Shown: positions 20,440 through 28,999 of the stretch, piece by piece
Position numbering within the stretch: position 1 is the first letter of the stretch
Layout of the letters: every line of letters starts with the position of its first letter
Origin: a virus
IMG/VR virus record: IMGVR_UViG_3300043567_001187
Span: 1-64,000 of that record
Direction: 5' to 3' (one strand)
DNA length: 64,000 bases
The notes under the pieces: generated by a model
Told to the model about the DNA's origin: nothing
What the model saw: only the letters and a program-made list of their open reading frames with translations
The model's database searches: none
Position numbers and translations under genes: made by a program

Positions 20440-21702
20440 TTATATATTTCCAATTATAGGTTCAGCCCAGCCCTTGGATATGCTATGAGGCCATACTACC
20501 CAGCTAGTTGGTCTAATTTTAGTTTCAAAACTTCTCCATACTTTACAGTATCCGTCGGGATCATTTTTCATACGAGCTATTTCATATTGATCCGCGTCCT
20601 CTCTGAACATATCATTACCATCCTTATCCTTAAAAGCTACAGCCCAGAAATCATAATCGTCTTCTGGCACCTGGTCATATCCTATATCTATACAGTGTTT
20701 AAAAATATAAATTAGTTGTTCTTGAAACTCATTATCTGGAATATTCATATTTTCTAATTTTGGAGGTATATGATCCAATAAATCTCTAGTAACCCCTCTG
20801 CTACTAAAATGCATACCAGCGTATTTTTCATAGTCCTTAAGAGATCTAACAGTACCAAAATCATAAACTCCAAAATCAATATCTTTTTCATGATTATCCA
20901 TTTGAAATAATTTTCTATTTCTTAAATGACAACTATTATTCCTAGCGCCCCAATCGTTAATATCGTCCCATTGCTTACTTCTTCCTCTTCTAGTATATTC
21001 ATGCCAACAGATAACTTTATTAGGATAAAATATATCATACCCATAAGTAAAAGCACGAACAGCAATATTTATTTCTTCTCCATGAAAATAATAATAAGGA
21101 TCATGCTTAACTTCTTTACAGAATTGTCCTAAAGTAAATGCAAAATGAGCACTATAAAATCTACCCAGTAATGGTTTACTAATATCTTCTATTTCTGGAT
21201 TAAAATTAGTAGGTAAAAAAAATACAGCTCCTTCGGGTATATATCTATCAAAAGTCATTTTCCATGGTTCTTGTACTCTTTCAGGTGGATCATTATCAGG
21301 ATTAAAGCTGGGTATATATCCTGTAATTAGTGGTTTTGAATAACCATCTTTTTGTAGCTTTTTTAACATTTTTATTAATATAACATCCCAGTCTTTAACA
21401 AATCTATGATGACTGTCTAGTTGTAGAGTATAGGTTTCGCCGGCATATAGACTCTGAATAAGGTTTCTCGCCCAGCATACACCCTGGCTATCTCTATAAT
21501 CTATATCTAGAATTTTAAATCTAGAATCATTGATATATTCATTTAAGTTGTCCCAGCCATCATCCGGATGATGCTGCCAAGCTATGCCAAATCTTAAATT
21601 TTTAGGATATTTAGCATTATGCAACATATCTTGTAACGTTAGTAATAACTGAGGATCTCTATATGACGCAATTTGTATAAATATAGTGTTTTTATTATTC
21701 AT
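20440..21702 (-). CDS. GlcNAc-transferase-type glycosyltransferase (polypeptide GlcNAc-transferase family)
   Basis: 420 residues. The N-terminal block IFIQIASYRDPQLLLTL is the signature of the family that includes the Skp1 hydroxyproline GlcNAc-transferase of Dictyostelium (Pfam GlcNAc). It is followed by FGIAWQHHP, the ARN block (VCWARNLIQSLY) and the metal-binding QLDSHHRF. Further down come a conserved YFHGEEI and a CWHEYTR His block. Known members add GlcNAc from UDP-GlcNAc to protein hydroxyls. The protein is expected to be cytosolic, as no signal or membrane segment is seen. Adjacent to YibB-like, FkbM and carbamoyltransferase genes and tail to tail with the Thr/Ser-rich virion gene, so the acceptor could be that protein. 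Acceptor and donor are inference. Confidence 0.82.
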   Translation of the reverse strand: MNNKNTIFIQIASYRDPQLLLTLQDMLHNAKYPKNLRFGIAWQHHPDDGWDNLNEYINDSRFKILDIDYRDSQGVCWARNLIQSLYAGETYTLQLDSHHRFVKDWDVILIKMLKKLQKDGYSKPLITGYIPSFNPDNDPPERVQEPWKMTFDRYIPEGAVFFLPTNFNPEIEDISKPLLGRFYSAHFAFTLGQFCKEVKHDPYYYFHGEEINIAVRAFTYGYDIFYPNKVICWHEYTRRGRSKQWDDINDWGARNNSCHLRNRKLFQMDNHEKDIDFGVYDFGTVRSLKDYEKYAGMHFSSRGVTRDLLDHIPPKLENMNIPDNEFQEQLIYIFKHCIDIGYDQVPEDDYDFWAVAFKDKDGNDMFREDADQYEIARMKNDPDGYCKVWRSFETKIRPTSWVVWPHSISKGWAEPIIGNI

Positions 21703-21705
21703 AAG

Positions 21706-22575
21706 TTATTTCTGTAAAAAAATTTCATAAAAATATTTTATTGATTCTTGATTAACATGATGTGGCCAAGGCTGCCAATCATCAAACTCTAGAGTATGAT
21801 ACAAATCTTTTTCATTAAAATATAAACAAGACATTATAGATTCCTCCATAAATAAGTCATTTTCTTTTGCAAGAAGTAATTTTAGTAAAATATCGTCAAA
21901 CTTTTGCAAAAAACTTAGGTAGTTTTCAGTAATACCACCAAAAAAACCACCAACAATATGTCTACTATTATCAAAATTTATATAGTAATCTTGAGGTATA
22001 GTCACCTCGGTTCCGAAAGACTTATTATTTTTAGAAATAAGAATAATCTTACCTGTATTGGCTAACCTATTTAAGTATAATAGATATTCTGGCGTAAACA
22101 TGCTGCTATTGTACCAATTTCTTCCGTGTTCATTTGTTTCTAATTCGTACATATATTGTGCTGGAAATAAACCTCCATGAGACAATCCAGCATCAAACCA
22201 ATAAACATAACGATATTGCTCTATATCTTTTATGAGACTGATCCAAAAAAATTTATTATACTGTATTTCAAAACACCGATGGTCGGTCTTTTGTTTCTCT
22301 ATGTTTTTTTTACTCTGTATTAGATCATAATATTTAGTATCTTTAAGATCAAATATTTTAAATTCTAGTAAATTTTTATCAATTTTATTTTCTTCATAGA
22401 AAAATTTTTCTAACTCTGTTAATTCTTCTGAAGAAGTAAAACAAATAATTTTTGTTGGTTGTAAATTTAATATGTTCAATAAACTGAATTTATAATGCCA
22501 GTCTCTACTAGGTCTACCACCAAATTCTGAACCATATAAATTAGAATATATACAAGTAATAATTAATGTAGACAT
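21706..22575 (-). CDS. YibB/HtrL-like putative glycosyltransferase
   Basis: 289 residues. The central YVYWFDAGLSHGG and the later IVGGFFGG with MEESIMS correspond to the middle domain of the next-upstream fusion protein (FWIDGGI, RGGFFGG, TEESIFT). The two are diverged relatives. That layout, with a W/F-(I/F)-D-x-G acidic motif, resembles the HtrL/YibB family linked to surface polysaccharide synthesis. The enzymatic role is inferred, and donor and acceptor are unknown. Spacing to both neighbours is 3 bases, so the genes are co-transcribed. Confidence 0.6.
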   Translation of the reverse strand: MSTLIITCIYSNLYGSEFGGRPSRDWHYKFSLLNILNLQPTKIICFTSSEELTELEKFFYEENKIDKNLLEFKIFDLKDTKYYDLIQSKKNIEKQKTDHRCFEIQYNKFFWISLIKDIEQYRYVYWFDAGLSHGGLFPAQYMYELETNEHGRNWYNSSMFTPEYLLYLNRLANTGKIILISKNNKSFGTEVTIPQDYYINFDNSRHIVGGFFGGITENYLSFLQKFDDILLKLLLAKENDLFMEESIMSCLYFNEKDLYHTLEFDDWQPWPHHVNQESIKYFYEIFLQK

Positions 22576-22578
22576 AAA

Positions 22579-24930
22579 TTAATTTTCTTTTCTTTCGTCT
22601 TTACCATAATGATGCACCCTATTGTGTGTTATAGGACTCGCTAGAAGTATAGCTGGATGTATTTTATTTTCTACTGTTAGAGTATACATATGACTCATCC
22701 AGGTTTGTTCAAACGGATTAGCCCATTTGGTATCCAAAAAACATTTCTGGTTACCTTCCTGATCTATAATATGCGGCCAGTTGCTATAGTAAATTTCTCC
22801 TTCTACATAAGGAATATTGTTTATACTTTTAATTTTATCAAATTTAGTTAATGGTCTCTTAGAAACTTTACCGAAATAACTAATTCTTTTTTCTTCTGGT
22901 ACATTATGCCAACTCCACTGTTCTCCATTATGGCCATAAAATTCACTGAAACTAAATTTTAAAAAGTCATAGGTTTCATTTTTCATTATCTTGATAACCG
23001 TAGATAATAAATTATTAATATTTTTTCTTAATCCAAAAGAACAATATCCATTAAAATCCAATAACATATCATCTTCAAAGAAAACCATATACTCTGAACC
23101 TAGATTATCAAAATGTTCTGCTGCCCATTGTCTGGCTCCACAAACACCCATATTACCATTTCTTATATGCTCTATAAAGCTATACTTATTTACAATACTA
23201 TTATATCTATCTGTAGTTGTAGTATTTGTAGAATTATTGATTAACACTAATCCTGTTTTCTTAATAAAATCTTTATCAAACTCTTCAAAACTATCAAGAA
23301 CCATTTGTAATTGTTCAGGAGAATTAAACGTATTAATATAAACTACTATATCATTATTTTTATGTTTTTTTCTGTTATTTTTTTTATCTATTTTATTTAG
23401 TTGTACATTATTATTTTTAAGATTTTCAAAAAAAGTAGATATTAATCCATCAGCATTAATCATAGAATATTGATAAGTATCCGGATCAATGTATGTCATG
23501 ATAGTAAAGATACTCTCTTCTGTTCCCATAAAGCCACGAGAAAGAGTATCATTTAGCAAATGATAGTATGTATCATTAGCTTTTGATATATCGTCTATAT
23601 GCCCACCAAAAAATCCTCCGCGGGCGACTCTGGTTAAATTTTCTCCACATATCTGATTCATTTCTTCTATTTGAAATCCATGAACCTCTGTATTGGTATT
23701 ATATGGAAAACATAAAAAAAGCATATTATTAATAATGTGTGGTATTTTTTCTAAAACTTTATCATGACTAAAATATCCTGGATGAACAGTATTAGTTATT
23801 CCTCCATCTATCCAAAACATATATTCTGTATTGAATGGATTAAAACACTTAGCGTTATGGAGCATAAACATTTTGCTCATAACCATAGGATTATACCATT
23901 CCATCTCAGCCTGGGCACTATTTTTTAACCATCCCACCTGATCATACCATGACGGATTGGTTCTTATATTTTGTACTTGGTCAAAAAATGGGAAAAAGCT
24001 ACTATTAAAATCTTCCTTAGTTTGATGATATACTACGGTGTTATGTTTTGATCTGTATTTCCAAACTATATGTTCATTATCTGGATCTATAAATACTATG
24101 AGTGGAATGTCTGTTAAGTTTTGTAGTAGTTCTTCGAATTTACATAAATAATGAGTAAAGTCACGCCGCCACTCTTCAGTTAATTCGTTTCTTTTTAAGT
24201 CCCAAATCCCTGTCACTAACGTAAGTTTAGGACTAGTAATTATTTTTTGTACAGATTTGATTTTTTCCCAATAATCCGTTCTAACAGCATCTAAATTTTG
24301 ACCAGATATAGTATATATATAGTTATTTTTTTCTAATAAACCGATGACCTCTTTCTTTTCTTCTTCAGACAAATTAATATATTCTATTCTAATAACTCTA
24401 GGATTATATTTTTTTATATCAATATTTTTTAATATGACATAATCATGACCCTCAGCATCTATAGATAATACATCAAAATTTTTAATATTGTGTTTAGTAA
24501 ATAAGCTCTCAGGAGTTAAACACGGTACTTCTATTAATCTTCCGTATTTATTTACTGTTTGTCTATCACCACTAGAAGCTAATCCGTTTTTGGGAGGAAA
24601 TACCGCAGACATTCCTCCAAAACATTCATGTATTTTCCCTTCATCTATTGCTTTTTGATCTATGGTAATCATTCGAATGACACCATCGTAATCTGATACC
24701 GCAACATTTTCGCATATGCTTGGCGTATTATCGTATAGTTTTTTTAATTTATTAAATTGTTCTAATATAGGCTCAACAAATAATCCATTCCATCCATATA
24801 AAGAAATATATCCTCTAGTCTCATCGAATGAAACCCCATCCATAGCTCCTATTATACAAATAAATATATCATTATCATATTTTCCAATATGATGTAGAGC
24901 TATATCATATATATTATCTTCTGTATGCAT
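22579..24930 (-). CDS. Three-domain fusion: FkbM methyltransferase, YibB-like domain, GT-A glycosyltransferase
   Basis: 783 residues. Residues about 1-230 form an FkbM-type SAM methyltransferase: IGAMDG near 27-32, FVEP near 51-54, DVLSIDAEGHD and a final RIEY block. Residues about 235-520 form a YibB/HtrL-like domain: LVTGIWDL at its start, TEYMFWIDGGI, RGGFFGG, TEESIF. Residues about 527-783 are a GT-A fold glycosyltransferase with VVYINTFNSPEQL at the start, GNMGVCGARQWA and the metal-binding FFEDDM. Three activities that act on a sugar chain are thus joined in one chain. This suggests assembly of a methylated oligosaccharide. Start at 24930 directly follows the upstream stop (TAAATG). Confidence 0.8.
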   Translation of the reverse strand: MHTEDNIYDIALHHIGKYDNDIFICIIGAMDGVSFDETRGYISLYGWNGLFVEPILEQFNKLKKLYDNTPSICENVAVSDYDGVIRMITIDQKAIDEGKIHECFGGMSAVFPPKNGLASSGDRQTVNKYGRLIEVPCLTPESLFTKHNIKNFDVLSIDAEGHDYVILKNIDIKKYNPRVIRIEYINLSEEEKKEVIGLLEKNNYIYTISGQNLDAVRTDYWEKIKSVQKIITSPKLTLVTGIWDLKRNELTEEWRRDFTHYLCKFEELLQNLTDIPLIVFIDPDNEHIVWKYRSKHNTVVYHQTKEDFNSSFFPFFDQVQNIRTNPSWYDQVGWLKNSAQAEMEWYNPMVMSKMFMLHNAKCFNPFNTEYMFWIDGGITNTVHPGYFSHDKVLEKIPHIINNMLFLCFPYNTNTEVHGFQIEEMNQICGENLTRVARGGFFGGHIDDISKANDTYYHLLNDTLSRGFMGTEESIFTIMTYIDPDTYQYSMINADGLISTFFENLKNNNVQLNKIDKKNNRKKHKNNDIVVYINTFNSPEQLQMVLDSFEEFDKDFIKKTGLVLINNSTNTTTTDRYNSIVNKYSFIEHIRNGNMGVCGARQWAAEHFDNLGSEYMVFFEDDMLLDFNGYCSFGLRKNINNLLSTVIKIMKNETYDFLKFSFSEFYGHNGEQWSWHNVPEEKRISYFGKVSKRPLTKFDKIKSINNIPYVEGEIYYSNWPHIIDQEGNQKCFLDTKWANPFEQTWMSHMYTLTVENKIHPAILLASPITHNRVHHYGKDERKEN

Positions 24931-25329
24931 TTATTGTTTTTGTTTAGTGTTTTTAATAGCTTTTTTAATTAATATTATCGCAACTGATTTAAAAAAAGGG
25001 AGATGTCTTTTTTCAGCTTCTTCATGTAGCCATTGTGATATGGTTTCAATATTTTTCTCACACCATTCCACACCCATCTGATCCATTTTGAGTGCTCTTT
25101 CGTTGCATGAACAATTAGAACCGGACCTTATACCTATAATCGATAATATTTTTTTAAGTTCTGTACCTACTCTACCGCTTTTATGGTACATAGGGTATTT
25201 TGGATGATCAGTGTTTATTACCCACATATCGCCAGTTTTAAGGATCACACAATCCATTACTTCTTCTAAGTTCCAACCTCTTTCAGTACATTTTTCTTTT
25301 AGTTTACTATAATGTGCTTTGATAATCAT
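24931..25329 (-). CDS. Conserved hypothetical protein with CxC and WC motifs
   Basis: 132 residues from the ATG at 25329, which overlaps the upstream TGA as ATGA and has AAGGAGAG about 7 bases before it. The longer frame to 25353 is not needed. Central block GTELKKILSIIGI, then C-S-C-NERA, MDQMGVEWCEKN, then WLHEEAEKRHLPFF. I have seen this pattern as a stand-alone or C-terminal unit in phage proteins of unknown role but cannot name it. The three ordered Cys residues could bind a metal. Confidence 0.6.
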   Translation of the reverse strand: MIIKAHYSKLKEKCTERGWNLEEVMDCVILKTGDMWVINTDHPKYPMYHKSGRVGTELKKILSIIGIRSGSNCSCNERALKMDQMGVEWCEKNIETISQWLHEEAEKRHLPFFKSVAIILIKKAIKNTKQKQ

Positions 25330-26168
25330 AGTAACTCTCCTTCTTGGATACACACATTAGAGTCTGATCCTCCGTCTGGTACAGTTCCACTAGGACAGCA
25401 TAAACAGCTGTCCCCTATCCACATCCACGAACCATCATCAAGAAAAGCCCGACAAATTTGTACTCTATATGGATTCTGAGTGTGCCAAGCTGGAGGAAGA
25501 CCGTGTTCGTTTGGACTAGAACCTGCAACACAACATTTTCTATCACCAACAATTCCTTTTGGTCTTGGAGAAACAGCATTATTCCAACATCCGCATATAT
25601 TATTAAAAAATGCTAGATAAGCATCAGGATCATCAGGATCATACACGTAGTCATACACACTCGCTACTCCAGAACATTCTATACATCCAGACCGAGTAAT
25701 TTCTGTATTACACGCCGAAGCTCTAATACCTCTTTCCCATGGTTCTCCTATTTCTCCGTCTGTTCCCTCGTTAACTTTTATAAATATTGGCTGTTGTTCT
25801 TGATTATCAACTATTTGCCTTACAGGAAATCCGATATCCCATGCAAAATCCGCTCCTCTGCATAAACTAGTACCAGCACATCTTTCAAATCTAAAAGTTG
25901 ATCCACCGGGAGGACCATCATTTCCTTCGACAGGTACAATATCCCCATTTTCTGTTTCATAATATCTTATACAGTACCATTCTCCATCGTCTTTTGGTAC
26001 TGTTCCAGCCCATGGTTTTTTTCTTTCATCAAATTCCACAAAAGTTGTATAAGTGTCTGTTTGTATACAAAAACAACAAATTCCACTACTTATACAACAA
26101 CAACCTTCTCCACCAGCTATTTTTTCGCCAGTTAATATAATTTTATTCTGATAAGAATAAACAGACAT
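25326..26168 (-). CDS. Cysteine-rich protein of unknown function
   Basis: 280 residues with about 21 Cys, including CCC, CC, CC and CC runs near residues 23-32, about 215 and about 257. There is no signal peptide, Zn-finger consensus or recognised domain. The sequence is rich in Gly, Pro, Trp and Asp, poor in Lys near the ends, and reads like a rigid extracellular or virion-surface domain rather than an enzyme. It is coupled to both neighbours (TAATG with the upstream zinc-ribbon gene, ATGA with the downstream gene). Disulphides would not form in the host cytoplasm before lysis, so assembly after release or metal binding are both possible. Function unknown. Confidence 0.6.
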   Translation of the reverse strand: MSVYSYQNKIILTGEKIAGGEGCCCISSGICCFCIQTDTYTTFVEFDERKKPWAGTVPKDDGEWYCIRYYETENGDIVPVEGNDGPPGGSTFRFERCAGTSLCRGADFAWDIGFPVRQIVDNQEQQPIFIKVNEGTDGEIGEPWERGIRASACNTEITRSGCIECSGVASVYDYVYDPDDPDAYLAFFNNICGCWNNAVSPRPKGIVGDRKCCVAGSSPNEHGLPPAWHTQNPYRVQICRAFLDDGSWMWIGDSCLCCPSGTVPDGGSDSNVCIQEGELL

Positions 26169-26488
26169 TACTTGTCTTTACTCCACTTATGCCATCCCTT
26201 GTTTGGCAAATAGTTGCCCTCGTCATCTTTTCTTTTCGGAAATAGAGTACCACCCTTTTTATGCTGTCCAAAAGCTAGAAGGGCACCGCAATCAGAACAT
26301 CTTAATTCATAATAATCATTTCCTTCTACGCTTCTTACTACAAATCTAAGATTGGCGCTACCGCATAACCCACACTTGTCTTCAGCAAAAATCTCTTGAA
26401 TAAGCGCTAATTCTTTAAAAATTTCTTTTTGTCCAGAGGCTTCCAATTCAAACTCTAATTTATCGCCAACCTTATATTTGACTTTCAT
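26168..26488 (-). CDS. Zinc-ribbon phage protein
   Basis: 106 residues. A four-Cys ribbon is visible: CGLCG near residue 39 and LRCSDCG near residue 64, separated by a beta-type FVVRSVEGNDYYE segment. It is followed by FGQHKKGGTLFPKRKD and a Trp-rich end. The pattern recurs in phage genomes close to recombination genes in my recollection. A nucleic-acid role is plausible but not shown. Start overlaps nothing upstream; 7 bases separate it from the preceding gene. Confidence 0.55.
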   Translation of the reverse strand: MKVKYKVGDKLEFELEASGQKEIFKELALIQEIFAEDKCGLCGSANLRFVVRSVEGNDYYELRCSDCGALLAFGQHKKGGTLFPKRKDDEGNYLPNKGWHKWSKDK

Positions 26489-26495
26489 AGTTCAC

Positions 26496-27221
26496 CTATT
26501 TCCAGTTTGGATCATACCCCATAATGTTTTGTGGTATATCATGATTTTGTTGATACGAAGATAATGTTGTAATAGTTTTTACAGCATCATCATATGATAT
26601 ATGATAGATATTTTCATGAGATATTGCAAGATGAGTTAGTAGTTTTTTAATATTAATATCTAATCTTTTACCAAAAACATCAAAGAAATTTAATTGACTA
26701 CTATTAATAGTATTAGAAGTATCATTATCATGATCAACTACATCTTTAGCTATTTCATCAGCAGTAACAACTTTTCTTAACTTTAATGCTTTTCTAAGTG
26801 TTCGTCCTTCTGCTCTGGTTTCTGCAACGGCCACAGGATGATTTCTAAATACCTTATCGCAATTGCCCCAGTAAACGTCTGCTGCGGCGCTTACGGTGCG
26901 ATATTTAGTTTCCTCTGGAGTATCACGATCATTTAAAACATATACCAGAGAATAAACCACAGTGGCTCGTCGTTCATTTGCTAAGTCGGGAGACTGAATA
27001 ACTTCTGGTCTAGCTTCTATTATAGTACAATTTAATACTGTCTCAAAAATTCTCCTTAGACCATCTGTAGTAGGATTACCAGCTATTTTTTCATCATCAT
27101 TTAATAAACTTAACACATGATCAGTCCATTCCAGATCATTGGGTGATACTAGTTTATTGTGTTCTACTTCAACAGATTGTGTTTCATTAACATTCATACT
27201 ATCTTTTTTAGGTCTTCCCAT
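26496..27221 (-). CDS. Conserved phage protein, possible recombination/annealing accessory
   Basis: 241 residues. The most ordered part is GNPTTDGLRRIFE (about 48-60), then AADVYWGN, and a helical block AVAETRAEGRTLRKALKLR at about 128-146. The ETRAxGRxLR block is reminiscent of the helix found in phage Rad52/RecT-like single-strand annealing proteins. This is a weak similarity and no full fold was recognised. The upstream gene zinc ribbon and the homing-endonuclease-like gene are directly coupled. No catalytic residues are evident. Confidence 0.5.
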   Translation of the reverse strand: MGRPKKDSMNVNETQSVEVEHNKLVSPNDLEWTDHVLSLLNDDEKIAGNPTTDGLRRIFETVLNCTIIEARPEVIQSPDLANERRATVVYSLVYVLNDRDTPEETKYRTVSAAADVYWGNCDKVFRNHPVAVAETRAEGRTLRKALKLRKVVTADEIAKDVVDHDNDTSNTINSSQLNFFDVFGKRLDINIKKLLTHLAISHENIYHISYDDAVKTITTLSSYQQNHDIPQNIMGYDPNWK

Positions 27222-28015
27222 TAATTATCTCCTATTATAATATTCCTATGATCACTATCAGGAAAAGCTTTTTCAATATTTTTTAGTACCGATAATAGAT
27301 CTTGATAAACAACATCGCCCCTAGCCTTAGAAAAATCCTTAAACTGTTTAATACGCACCAGAACCAACCCTTTACCCAAAATTAAACCAGTTTTTTTATT
27401 ATCATACTTTTGATTTCTTTTTAAAGTTTCAGAACCCCAAACAGGTTCAAAGTGTGACAAACCATCAACCTCTATGGCTACATTTAGTTTAGGTAAAAAT
27501 AGATCAATCTGCAACTTTGTATTTGATAATGTTTGTTCTTTGTGAAAATCCACCTTGTAACCATCTTGTAATAGTTTATCTAGTAGATATAGTTCTAGCT
27601 TAGAACCCTTCCTACTAGCCTCCCTTACCGCACTATTAGCCTGTTGTAATATTTGAGTTTTAGTATCTTCTGATAATTTATTCCAATTATCTTTAGCTTT
27701 ATTTTTTCTTTTTTCTAATTCATTATTATCTAACTCCTCCCACGACCTCATCACAGCTTGACCTATTTTACTTTTAATTTCTTCTGGTCTGTTTTTGCCC
27801 ATAGTAGGATGCTTGGACTTTCCAGACTTTAAAGCATTAGCTTGTGCTTCACTCTTATTTTTTATTTTAATTTTGAGTTTTATAGCATCTCTTCTGATTT
27901 TATTAGCATATGTATTATATTCACTAGCTATGTCTTGAAAACTTTTATTTTCAATTTCATACTTTTGCTTAATAATTTTTTTCTTATCACTATCAGAGAG
28001 ATTGTTGTAATTCAT
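27221..28015 (-). CDS. Homing-endonuclease-like protein (NUMOD-type HTH plus EDxHD/Vsr-like nuclease)
   Basis: 264 residues. N-terminal about 45 residues form a helix-turn-helix (KSFQDIASEYNTYANKIRRD). Next comes GKNRPEEIKSKIGQAV, which has the look of a NUMOD3 DNA-binding motif. The C-terminal half has an E in LELYLLDKLL, an (I)D in LQIDLFLP, EVDGLSH, then KRNQKYDNKK and a final LVLVRIKQ. This E-D-x-H-D order is that of the Vsr-fold EDxHD homing endonucleases known from phages. A single base is shared with the downstream gene (TAATG) and 23 bases with the upstream one. A free-standing mobile nuclease is the best reading. Confidence 0.65.
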   Translation of the reverse strand: MNYNNLSDSDKKKIIKQKYEIENKSFQDIASEYNTYANKIRRDAIKLKIKIKNKSEAQANALKSGKSKHPTMGKNRPEEIKSKIGQAVMRSWEELDNNELEKRKNKAKDNWNKLSEDTKTQILQQANSAVREASRKGSKLELYLLDKLLQDGYKVDFHKEQTLSNTKLQIDLFLPKLNVAIEVDGLSHFEPVWGSETLKRNQKYDNKKTGLILGKGLVLVRIKQFKDFSKARGDVVYQDLLSVLKNIEKAFPDSDHRNIIIGDN

Positions 28016-28367
28016 TATAATTAACCATTCTGTATTGTGGTTTGGTTGACTTATCGTATATAATTAGATTATAATTATAGTCAATATCCGATCTATTAAA
28101 ATTTTGCATATCATGAATATATAACCAGCTACCTTTATGATTAGTAGCATAACTGTCTTTATCAAAAAATACTATAGTACCAGTAAAAAACTTAGCATAA
28201 AAAGTTGGTAAAAGACTATATTCGGTATTTGTTGGAAACATTATATCTGTGAATATAACAAAGTCATCATACTTATTATTGTCGTACAGATAATGTTTTA
28301 ATTGTTCTATAATATTATCTGCGGGAATTTGCATAGAGTGATAATAAAACGCTAATTTGTTAGTCAT
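27993..28367 (-). CDS. Hypothetical protein in nucleotidyltransferase gene group
   Basis: 124 residues with no recognised family. The sequence alternates beta strands and helices with a hydrophobic start (KLAFYYHSMQIPADNIIEQL), as in a small Rossmann-like domain, and ends in a Gln-rich tail. It overlaps the upstream LicC-like gene by 4 bases (ATGA), so it is translated together with it. It could be the remnant or partner of a surface-sugar enzyme; nothing in the sequence proves this. Confidence 0.5.
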   Translation of the reverse strand: MTNKLAFYYHSMQIPADNIIEQLKHYLYDNNKYDDFVIFTDIMFPTNTEYSLLPTFYAKFFTGTIVFFDKDSYATNHKGSWLYIHDMQNFNRSDIDYNYNLIIYDKSTKPQYRMVNYNELQQSL

Positions 28368-28999
28368 ACTTTGGCTCTTTTCTTATTGTCTATAAAAAAT
28401 GGTTTAATATTTATATTATGGTTTTCTATTAATTTATTAATCAGTTCAAAAACAAAACAATTTAAATTATTTTCATTAATGATCATATTATATAGGTATT
28501 TAATGTGTTCGTTTTGAATATAGTATATGTTATATATATAATTTTCTAGCTCATAGTCTATATTGCTTAAAGAGCTATTACATATGTTACATCCTAATTT
28601 ATAGTCATTGTGTAAGCTTAAAAAGGCTTGAGATCCAAATGACTTATCAAATCTGTTAAAAATATTTTTACCAATCATTATATCGCCAAATATTATTAAA
28701 CAATCTGTATTTAAAAAGTTTTTAGCAGCATACAAACTTGATGTTGTGTTATATGACTCATATTTTTTGTTATATATTATGTCTAAATTAGTATATTGAT
28801 GTGAATTTTCTTTAATATAACTTTCAAATTTTTTAGCTTCAAAACCGTATATATAAATAATTCTATCTTCAGGAAAAATAGAACGAATAATATTATATTG
28901 ATAATAAAATAGTGGTTTTTTATTATAGTCTAGTAAGGCTGTGCAACCTTTTGATTTCATCCTTTTTTGAAATTTATCTCCTAAGATAATAATATTCAT
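28364..28999 (-). CDS. LicC-like nucleotidyltransferase
   Basis: 211 residues. It follows the sugar/choline-phosphate nucleotidyltransferase plan: N-terminal IIILGDKFQKRMKSKGCTAL in place of the glycine loop, then LLDYNKKPLFYYQ, then NKKYESYNTTSSLYAAKNFL and the metal-site IIFGDI. The N-x2-Y...N-x-x-SL...GD order is especially like LicC, the CTP:phosphocholine cytidylyltransferase, but sugar-phosphate substrates are equally possible. The glycine loop is poorly kept (GDKFQKR), so activity needs testing. It overlaps both neighbours by 4 bases, in one operon with the Cys-motif protein and a GT4 enzyme. Confidence 0.6.
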   Translation of the reverse strand: MNIIILGDKFQKRMKSKGCTALLDYNKKPLFYYQYNIIRSIFPEDRIIYIYGFEAKKFESYIKENSHQYTNLDIIYNKKYESYNTTSSLYAAKNFLNTDCLIIFGDIMIGKNIFNRFDKSFGSQAFLSLHNDYKLGCNICNSSLSNIDYELENYIYNIYYIQNEHIKYLYNMIINENNLNCFVFELINKLIENHNINIKPFFIDNKKRAKV

